Shown here piece after piece: positions 1 through 4,699 of a stretch of DNA of 10,291 bases. A model generated the notes under the pieces. It searched no databases, was not told the origin of the DNA, and saw only the letters and a program-made list of their open reading frames with translations. The DNA is taken from the NCBI GenBank assembly GCA_041687095.1, contig JAWLCQ010000168.1:1-10291 (forward strand), given 5' to 3'. Numbering within the stretch: the stretch's first letter is position 1; each line of letters starts with the position of its first letter. The DNA comes from JAWLCQ01 sp041687095 (GTDB taxonomy: Bacteria; Planctomycetota; Phycisphaerae; SM23-33). Both the position numbers and the translations under genes were made by a program.

Positions 1-200
1 CCCCTCGGGGAGAGGTCCCCGAGCGCAGCGAGGGGGGTGAGGGGGCGCCTCCCGATCAGCACGCGCATGAATTCGCTACGGCCGTCCCACGGGGCAAACA
101 GCGCCCCGTGGGCATTGTCCTCTCCGAGTTCCTGCGCGTGCTGGTATGGAAGGCCCCCCTCATCTGTCGCTGCGCGACATCTTCTCCCCCGGGGGAGAAG
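1..200. repeat. Imperfect inverted-repeat (palindromic) element, left end possibly cut by the window
   Basis: The reverse complement of bases 1-85 matches bases 113-200 over most of its length. Shared blocks include TGCGCGTGCTG, CCCCCTCA and CGCTGCGC in the same order. The centre is a hairpin, CCCACGGGGC (86-95) with GCCCCGTGGG (103-112). Each arm ends in a smaller hairpin: CTCGGGGA/TCCCCGAG (4-11 and 16-23) on the left and the perfect 20-base palindrome at 181-200 on the right. No coding frame here is convincing. It lies 16 bases beyond the stop of the neighbouring minus-strand gene and could help end its transcript, but no T-run follows on that strand. It resembles a MITE or a back-to-back pair of dispersed repeats; that classification is inference. 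Confidence 0.7.
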
Positions 201-215
201 GGTTCCGTCCTCCCG

Positions 216-1229
216 TCAGCGTTTCCGCATCTCCCAATACGCCTCCATGCACGCGTCGGCGTTTTCGATGGGGATGTTGGGCGGGATGTGGTTGCCGACG
301 GCGAAGAAGTACCCGGGGCAGTCCTTGGCGGTGTCCATGCAGCGCTTCACCTCCGCGCGGACCTGCTCCTTCGTCCCGAAGGTCAGGATGCGGCAGTCGG
401 CGTTGCCCATGATGACGTGGGTCTTGCCGTACTTCTTCGCGACCAGCGCCAGGTCGGTGGTGGGTTCGAAGATGAAACCCTGGGCCCCGGCGGCGGCGAT
501 GTCGTCGACGTACTCCGTGAAGTTCCCGTCGGAGGTGAAGAGGACCTTCTTGCCCGCGTTGCGGGCGACGTCCCACTGGCGCTGGAGGTTGGGGAAGACG
601 TACTCGCGGTAGAACTCGGGGCTGAAGATCCCCCCCTGCGTCCAGACGAGGTCGTCGTGCGTGTGGTAGACCTCGATCCCGGTGCGGCACCACGCGCGGA
701 CGAACGTCAGCAGGTAGTCCGTCCAGCGGTTGAGGACCTGCCCGAACCGCTCCGGGTCCGCCCCCGCGGCCACCAGGAGGTTCTCCCACCCGAAGGCCGC
801 GATGGCGAAGCTGACGACGGACTTGTACGTCCCGCCCGGGATGACGAAGTCCCAGGTCTTGGCCTTGTCCCACCAGGCGGCGTACTTCTCGGTCTGCGCG
901 TCGAGGTCGATGGGCCCGTACTCCGCGACGGGGTCGAGGTTGTAGATGTCCTCGATGTCCTGCCATGGCGACTCGGTGGGCTGGCGGTAGTCGGACCCGT
1001 CGGCCTGGAAGACGGCGTGGCCCATGTCGGTCCAGCGGCCGCGGTCCCAGTTGGGCCCGTCGACGGACCAGACGAAGTCGTAGTCGAACAGCTCGGGCCA
1101 CCCCGCCTCGGGGCGGTTCTGGCGCTTGCGGACCTCGTCCAGCCACGCGGGGTGGGTGATGTACTGCGTGTGGGGCACCTCGGCGGGCGCCTGCAGGTTG
1201 AAAGCCGCCATGCCGCGATCGTAGCTCAT
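216..1229 (-). CDS. Uroporphyrinogen decarboxylase-family protein (probable corrinoid-type methyltransferase relative)
   Basis: A 337-residue protein of the URO-D/MtaA fold. Family landmarks, in order: HTHDDLVWTQGGIFSPEFYREYVFPNL (H189-L215; compare the usual 'DD-GTQ-G-SPE-FRE-V-P-L'), GKKVLFTSDGN (227-236), EPTTDLALVAKKYG (255-268), MGNADCRILTFGT (274-286) and GNHIPPNIPIENADA (312-326). The start is supported by AAAGGAG six bases upstream of the ATG at 1229. True HemE decarboxylases keep different substrate residues, so I do not call it hemE. In planctomycetes and relatives such proteins are numerous and usually tied to methyl transfer or O-demethylation, but no corrinoid protein is adjacent, so the substrate is unknown. 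The position where relatives usually have HSDGN reads TSDGN, while a Cys is kept at 279. It stands alone, with repeats on both sides. Confidence 0.9.
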   Translation of the reverse strand: MSYDRGMAAFNLQAPAEVPHTQYITHPAWLDEVRKRQNRPEAGWPELFDYDFVWSVDGPNWDRGRWTDMGHAVFQADGSDYRQPTESPWQDIEDIYNLDPVAEYGPIDLDAQTEKYAAWWDKAKTWDFVIPGGTYKSVVSFAIAAFGWENLLVAAGADPERFGQVLNRWTDYLLTFVRAWCRTGIEVYHTHDDLVWTQGGIFSPEFYREYVFPNLQRQWDVARNAGKKVLFTSDGNFTEYVDDIAAAGAQGFIFEPTTDLALVAKKYGKTHVIMGNADCRILTFGTKEQVRAEVKRCMDTAKDCPGYFFAVGNHIPPNIPIENADACMEAYWEMRKR

Positions 1230-1346
1230 CGTCTGCTCCTTTGGGTTGGACAGCGCGCGACGATGATACCCATGCGGGCGACAACGGGAAGCGCAAAACG
1301 GGAAGCGGAAAACCGAGGAAAGCGCGCGGGCGTGCGCACGGCGCGG

Positions 1347-1374
1347 GCGTTGGGGGCCTCCTGCCCCCCAACGC
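1347..1374. repeat. Hairpin, first member of the 'TTGGGGG-TCTCCTG-CCCCCAA' family
   Basis: GCGTTGGGGG (1347-1356) pairs with CCCCCAACGC (1365-1374) around an 8-base loop. The same design recurs at 1455-1478 and 1573-1596, and in the opposite orientation at 1799-1824 (11-bp stem around AGGA), with a partial copy at about 1840-1860. This makes a local family of at least four hairpins in 500 bases. They lack T-runs, so they read as dispersed repeats rather than classical terminators. Confidence 0.75.
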
Positions 1375-1382
1375 CGGCGCGG

Positions 1383-1454
1383 GACGGCCCAAGCGCGTGG
1401 GACGCCTCAAGCGCGGGCGACGCCTCAAGCGCATGCGACGCCCCAATCGCGTGC
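1383..1454 (+). repeat. 18-bp tandem repeat, four units
   Basis: Four consecutive 18-base units start at 1383, 1401, 1419 and 1437. Each begins GACG and follows the pattern GACGCCTCAAGCGCGTGC with a few changes. The last two units are also the start of the larger 118-bp repeat. I see no gene in this stretch; readings in any frame are Arg-rich and low in complexity. Confidence 0.85.
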
Positions 1455-1654
1455 GTTGGGGGTCTCCTGGCCCCCAACGTCCCGGAACGAGCGAAACGCT
1501 TCCGCGATAGCGTTATGGGCGCTTCGGTCGCGGCGGGACGCCTCAAGCGCATGCGACGCCCCAATCGCGTGCGTTGGGGGTCTCCTGACCCCCAACGTCC
1601 CGGAACGAGCGAAACGCTTCCGCGATAGCGTCATGGGCGCTTCGGTCGCGACGG
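1419..1654 (+). repeat. 118-bp tandem duplication (two copies)
   Basis: Bases 1419-1536 and 1537-1654 are nearly identical. I count about three differences: G/A within the hairpin loop, T/C in GCGT(T/C)ATGG, and G/A in TCGCG(G/A)CGG near the end. Each copy holds two 18-bp units, a GTTGGGGG/CCCCCAAC hairpin (1455-1478 and 1573-1596), and then a shared tail including GGAACGAGCGAAACGCTTCC. The near-identity suggests a recent duplication. It lies in the non-coding gap between the URO-D-family gene and the acetyltransferase gene. Confidence 0.92.
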
Positions 1655-1660
1655 AGGCCT

Positions 1661-1733
1661 GGTCCTGAGCCTGTCGAAGGGCTGGTCCTGAGCGTGTCGG
1701 CTGATGCTGAAAGCTGAAAGCTGATAGCTGATT
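1661..1733. repeat. Short dispersed-type repeats: GGTCCTGAGC pair and GCTGAAA heptamers
   Basis: GGTCCTGAGC occurs at 1661 and again at 1684, 23 bases apart, each followed by C/GTGTCG. The first continues as CTGTCGAAGG, a sequence style common as an extragenic repeat in many bacterial genomes. Immediately after, four 7-bp units run from 1706 to 1733: GCTGAAA, GCTGAAA, GCTGATA, GCTGATT. No gene is visible. From 1734 to about 1798 I see nothing recognisable. Confidence 0.75.
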
Positions 1734-1798
1734 GACGGCCGCCGCGAAGGGATCGCTCCAACGGCGCTGACGCGGAGGCGTCCCTCACCCTTCCAGGA

Positions 1799-1896
1799 CG
1801 CCGGGGGTCAGGAGACCCCCGGCGCACGCGCGTGAAGCGGGTCAGGAGACCCCCGGCGCAGGGGAATAAAGGGGTCAGGGGGAATAAAGGGGTCAG
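1799..1896. repeat. Hairpin plus 18-bp tandem repeat in the same non-coding gap
   Basis: CGCCGGGGGTC (1799-1809) pairs perfectly with GACCCCCGGCG (1814-1824) around AGGA. Its right half recurs at about 1840-1860. It is the reverse orientation of the hairpin family at 1347-1596. Two 18-base units starting GGGGAATAAAGGGGTCAG follow at 1861 and 1879. The next stretch, to 2011, holds AACCTTTCTTTGGG and GGGACACACACTCATTT. I recall similar strings as dispersed repeats in planctomycete and deltaproteobacterial DNA; that is memory, not a search result. Confidence 0.7.
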
Positions 1897-2011
1897 GAAC
1901 CTTTCTTTGGGATCAACTGGGAGGGTTACTATTCTCCATCGCCCTGCGCCTCCCTCTTCGAATCGCGGGACACACACTCATTTCGCCTCTCGGCTTGCGC
2001 CCGAATGAAGG

Positions 2012-2172
2012 GGGACGGTTGTGCTCTGTCTCGACCCTTGGGAACCGGCCCGATCCGGGGCGCTGGGGCCACGGCCGATCCTTCGTCTTCCCGCGCATGT
2101 CGCATGCTCGGGGACACGGCTGCTGCGAGGGGCTCCTCGGAACAGAGGGTTGAGACAGAGCAACCCCGTCCC
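2012..2172. mobile_element. MITE-like element with 27-bp imperfect terminal inverted repeats
   Basis: The 27 bases at 2012-2038 (GGGACGG, then GCTCTGTCTC, then ACCCT) match the reverse complement of 2146-2172 at about 23 of 27 positions, without gaps. The element is 161 bases and has no reading frame of interest, so it could only move with help from a transposase elsewhere. I found no clear target-site duplication. The right end lies 4 bases from the stop codon of the acetyltransferase gene, so it may form the 3' end of that transcript. A structured repeat that never transposed is the alternative. Confidence 0.6.
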
Positions 2173-2176
2173 GATT

Positions 2177-2686
2177 TCAACCCGCTTTGAAGCCCTCGTG
2201 AAAGGTTACGACCCCTTGCGGGACCTGCCCGTCGAAGGATAGCGCGAAGAAGACCTCGGGCGGCACTCCCTCCAGGCCCAGACCCGGAGTGTTCCGGAAT
2301 CCAAAGCGGGTGTAGTACCCTGGGTGCCCCACCAGGCAGCACCCCTTGGCGTTCAGGGCCTTCAGACGCGAGAGCCCCTCCTGGATCAGCGCCCCGCCGA
2401 TCCCCTGACGCTGGTACTCGGGCAACACCGACACGGGCCCCAGGCCGTACCAGTTCTCGCTCCCGTCGGAGATCGACACGGGCGAGAAGGCGATGTGGCC
2501 GACCACGCGGTGCTCCACCTCGGCCACCAGGGAGAGCGTCAGCGCGTTGGCAGCCCGCAGCGCCGCGATGACGAACTGCTCCGTGTGGTCGCTGACTTCC
2601 AGCGTGCGGAAGGCCGCGACGGTCACCTCCTCGATGGCCTGCACGTCGGCGGGCGTTTCGTTGCGGATGCGTAGATCGTCTCTCAT
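2177..2686 (-). CDS. GNAT-family N-acetyltransferase, YhbS-like
   Basis: A 169-residue GNAT enzyme, expected to move an acetyl group from acetyl-CoA to an amine in the cytoplasm; the acceptor is unknown. The order of motifs fits the YhbS-type subfamily: RIRNETPADVQAIEEVTVAAF (6-26) at the N terminus, VVGHIAFSPV (61-70), the acetyl-CoA loop LGPVSVLPEYQRQGIGGALI (82-101, with Q/R-x-x-G-x-G/A) and GHPGYYTRFGF (120-130), which is typical of the group. It ends in TFHEGF, like YhbS. I chose the ATG at 2686 because GGAAGGA lies about nine bases upstream. A longer frame to 2815 would add 43 residues of low-complexity Gly/Ala-rich sequence. No operon partner: a repeat element lies downstream and non-coding DNA upstream. 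Confidence 0.92.
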   Translation of the reverse strand: MRDDLRIRNETPADVQAIEEVTVAAFRTLEVSDHTEQFVIAALRAANALTLSLVAEVEHRVVGHIAFSPVSISDGSENWYGLGPVSVLPEYQRQGIGGALIQEGLSRLKALNAKGCCLVGHPGYYTRFGFRNTPGLGLEGVPPEVFFALSFDGQVPQGVVTFHEGFKAG

Positions 2687-2870
2687 GCGATCGATTCCTT
2701 CCACTTCCCCCACTGGGGAGGTCCGGGCGCCCGCCCCCGCGCCCGTCGCGACAGCCCCGCAGGGGCCGCCACCGCAACGCGCGCATCGGGAGAACGCGAA
2801 CGCATTGTCGTTCATGGGGGCCGCCGATGGAAGCCCTCAGGCGGCGGGGGCGAGCGGGGTGTGCGAGAGG
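2687..2870. other. Non-coding upstream region of the acetyltransferase gene
   Basis: It holds the Shine-Dalgarno sequence of the acetyltransferase (GGAAGGA on the minus strand, near 2696-2702) and must hold its promoter, but I cannot point to convincing -35 and -10 boxes. Frames running through it are Gly/Ala/Arg-rich and lack family signatures. Confidence 0.5.
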
Positions 2871-3003
2871 CAGGGCCATCGCAGAGTTCGATTCGCCGGG
2901 TGCCACGGGTTCGCAGAACCCGTGTTCCGCCCCGCGCTCGTACGAGCACGGCTGTGAACAGCACAGCCGTGGCACCCGCGACTGCGACTTTGCGATGGCC
3001 CTG
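2871..3003. mobile_element. 133-bp MITE-like element with long terminal inverted repeats and two inner hairpins
   Basis: Bases 2871-2907 begin CAGGGCCATCGCA and end GGGTGCCACG. The reverse complement of the right end (to 3003) gives the same two blocks with a slightly variable middle, so the arms are about 36-37 bases with few mismatches. Inside are two perfect hairpins: CACGGGTT/AACCCGTG (2904-2924) and CACGGCTGTG/CACAGCCGTG (2947-2971), each with a 5-base loop, and a small CTCGTACGAG palindrome. There is no protein-coding potential. The fully nested design looks like a folded single-strand substrate of the REP or MITE kind; its mover is not in the window. Confidence 0.7.
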
Positions 3004-3266
3004 GTGGCGAGAGGGCGTCGGGGGCCATCGGAGGGGGCGCGGGCGGCACGGTTTGGCCGGGGGGGCGTGGGGAATCGTACATTGTCCTCAGCCGCGGCTC
3101 GTCGTCGCGGAAGGCTGGCTGGGAACATGGTGCGCGGGATCCGTTGATCTGTCCGGCGAGACCCCTGTAGGGCCGTCGGGCACGGCATGCCACGAGGATC
3201 CCACCGTTCGCGCCGCATCCCCACCACGCCGTGCCGAACCCCGTAGCCTGGAAGGAGAGTCCTCGA
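3004..3266. other. Non-coding leader of the lipoprotein gene
   Basis: It ends with AAGGAGAG (about 3252-3259), the ribosome binding site of the next gene. I see no RNA gene and no convincing promoter hexamers. Confidence 0.5.
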
Positions 3267-3863
3267 GTGAAGCACATTGTTCTTTACATGATGGTGGGCC
3301 TGTGCGCCGTCGGGTGCGTGGAGCAGACCAAGTACGACGCCCAGCAGGCGCAGTTGCAGCAGACCCAGGGCGACCTGGAACTCGCCCAGGCCCGGGCCGC
3401 CGAAGGCGTAGCCCTGCTCGCGGAGATGCAGACCGACCTGGAGAAGGCCCAGGCCGACCTCGACGCCGCCCACAACGCGCTGGAGGCCGCCCAGACCGAG
3501 CAGCAGCAGACCTCCGCCCAGGCCAAGCGACTGCTCGACCAGGTCAATGAACTGCAGGCGCAACTGCAGGACGCCCAGACGCTGGGCCTGGCCAAGACGA
3601 AGGAGTCCGAGAAACTGCAGGCCGATCTCCTCGCCGCCCAGCAGCACGCCGAGCACGCCCTCGCCGCCCACGCGGCGACGCAGGAGCAGCTCGCGCAGGC
3701 GCAGCGGAAGAGCCAACTGCTCGAGGAGCAGCTCGCCGCCGTCCAGCAGCGGGCCCAGGAGAACGCCGAGCCCCTCGCCGCCGAGGGTGCGGCCGAGGCG
3801 ACGCCCGATGTGACCGGGGCACTCGGGGCGGAGGAGCCCGAAGTCATCCAGCCCGGGAAGTAG
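3267..3863 (+). CDS. Small coiled-coil lipoprotein (hypothetical)
   Basis: A 198-residue protein starting at GTG, with AAGGAGAG about 7 bases upstream. Residues 1-17 (MKHIVLYMMVGLCAVGC) form a short lipoprotein signal with lipobox AVGC, so Cys17 should be lipidated and the rest face the periplasm or outer surface. Residues about 20-170 are rich in Ala, Gln, Glu and Leu with heptad-like spacing, which points to one long coiled coil. The tail (171-198) is acidic and ends EVIQPGK. A start at 3231 in the same frame would put 12 extra residues ahead of the signal and lacks the ribosome site. It may act as a structural envelope protein or a membrane tether. I cannot name a family. It appears monocistronic, with a strong hairpin terminator about 130 bases downstream. 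Confidence 0.85.
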   Translation: MKHIVLYMMVGLCAVGCVEQTKYDAQQAQLQQTQGDLELAQARAAEGVALLAEMQTDLEKAQADLDAAHNALEAAQTEQQQTSAQAKRLLDQVNELQAQLQDAQTLGLAKTKESEKLQADLLAAQQHAEHALAAHAATQEQLAQAQRKSQLLEEQLAAVQQRAQENAEPLAAEGAAEATPDVTGALGAEEPEVIQPGK

Positions 3864-3994
3864 CCCCCCCTCCCGCAGACGCGGGCGCACGGACCGTGGC
3901 TTGCGAAGCAAGCGGAGCGGCCGCGCCCGCCCGATGCGGCCGGAGGACTGCCGGGACCGCGTGTGACAGCCCTACCGGCCGGTGGGGAAGCATC

Positions 3995-4052
3995 GCCCGG
4001 GGCCAGTGGACCGCGAGCACTCCGCTCGGGCCCCACTGGCCCCGGGCCTTTT
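3995..4052 (+). terminator. Strong rho-independent terminator after the lipoprotein gene
   Basis: GCCCGGGGCCAGTGG (3995-4009) pairs perfectly with 4033-4047 (15 bp). An inner CGAGC/GCTCG stem (4014-4018 and 4024-4028) sits in the loop, and CTTTT follows at 4048-4052. It isolates the lipoprotein transcript from the repressor operon. The T-run is short, so it may be partly an attenuating structure. The remainder of the 3864-4205 gap holds a small GCTTGC-GAA-GCAAGC hairpin near 3899-3913 and a T-rich patch near 4187-4200, otherwise nothing I recognise. Confidence 0.75.
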
Positions 4053-4205
4053 GATGGGGGCGGGCCGCACGTCCTGACCCGGCGGGCGGGGGCAGGGCTG
4101 GACAGCGGGCTCCCCAGGCCCTCGGCGTCGTTTCGGCCCCCTCCCTGTCGTTCGCGGGCTGCGCGGAACCCGGCCCGTCGCTGCCTATTTTTTTATCTTT
4201 CGTAG

Positions 4206-4241
4206 TTGACGCCGCCCCGAGGTTCAGCATACATAATTATG
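4206..4241 (+). promoter_or_regulatory. Candidate promoter and operator of the BlaI/M56 operon
   Basis: TTGACG (4206-4211) looks like a -35 box. The AT-rich stretch TACATAATTATG (4230-4241) lies 18 bases further on and could supply a -10 box. It contains the perfect 10-base palindrome CATAATTATG (4232-4241), conspicuous in this GC-rich DNA. BlaI/MecI repressors of Firmicutes bind dyads built on TACA/TGTA near their own promoter, so an autoregulatory operator here is plausible. The match to that dyad is only partial, and the hexamer spacing depends on which -10 is taken. Confidence 0.45.
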
Positions 4242-4313
4242 CGGCGCCGGAACCCGCACGCCGTTCCGAGCGTCGAAGGGATGATCGGGATCGGCAACGG
4301 GAAAGGGCAGCGC

Positions 4314-4697
4314 ATGGACCTGCAATCGCGGCTGAGTCGGCGGGAGCGGCAGATCATGGACATCGTGTACGCCCACGGGGAGGCGTCGATCGCGACGATC
4401 CTCGCGGAGATCCCCGATCCGCCCGCCCGCGGGGCCCTGGGGCGGATGGTGAAGATCCTCGAGGACAAGGGCGTGCTCAAGCACTACCCCAAGGGGCGGG
4501 AGTTCATCTTCCAGCCCACCGTCCCCCGTCAGAAGGCGGGCCCGTCGGCCCTGCGGAGGGTGCTGGACACGTTCTTCGCGGGCTCGCTGGAGAACGCCGT
4601 CGCCGCCCACCTCGCCCAGCGCGACACCGACGTGGACGACGACGAACTCAAGCGCCTCGCGGCCCTCATCCGCCAGGCCCGGCAGAAGGGGAACTGA
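4314..4697 (+). CDS. BlaI/MecI/CopY-family transcriptional repressor
   Basis: A 127-residue winged-helix repressor. The family signature opens the protein: LSRRERQIMDIVYAHGEASI (7-26), then the recognition region PPARGALGRMVKILEDKGVL and the wing KHYPKGREFIFQPTV. The C-terminal half (VLDTFFAGSLENAVAAHLAQ, from residue 83) is the dimerisation helix region, where classical BlaI is cut between Asn and Phe. Here the equivalent neighbourhood is DTFFAGS, so the exact cleavage bond cannot be assigned. I chose the ATG at 4314 because AAAGGG lies about 6 bases ahead and relatives begin just before LSRRE; in-frame starts at 4281 and 4206 (TTG) are less likely. Its stop is 2 bases from the next ATG, so it is co-transcribed with the M56 protease. 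The expected role is to repress its own operon and perhaps distant targets until the sensor protease is activated. Confidence 0.95.
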   Translation: MDLQSRLSRRERQIMDIVYAHGEASIATILAEIPDPPARGALGRMVKILEDKGVLKHYPKGREFIFQPTVPRQKAGPSALRRVLDTFFAGSLENAVAAHLAQRDTDVDDDELKRLAALIRQARQKGN

Positions 4698-4699
4698 CC

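Noticed and set aside
181..200. Perfect 20-base palindrome as terminator of the URO-D-family gene
   Set aside because: It has no T-run on the minus strand and is better explained as the end of the 1-200 inverted-repeat element, although a role in transcript ending cannot be excluded.
108..1628. 506-codon plus-strand frame over the URO-D-family gene
   Set aside because: It is antisense to a protein with clear family motifs and continues into non-coding repeats.
1383..1654. Possible CRISPR array
   Set aside because: The 18-bp units abut with no spacers, and the 118-bp units repeat in full rather than alternating with unique spacers. No cas gene is present.
2687..2815. 43-residue N-terminal extension of the acetyltransferase
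   Set aside because: Gly/Ala-rich and unlike GNAT proteins. A good Shine-Dalgarno sequence precedes the ATG at 2686.
1929..3911. 660-codon minus-strand frame
   Set aside because: It runs through two repeat elements, overlaps the acetyltransferase in another frame and is antisense to the lipoprotein; its composition is low complexity.
4206..4313. 36-residue N-terminal extension of the repressor from a TTG start
   Set aside because: Relatives begin just before LSRRE. The TTG coincides with a plausible -35 box, and a ribosome site precedes 4314.
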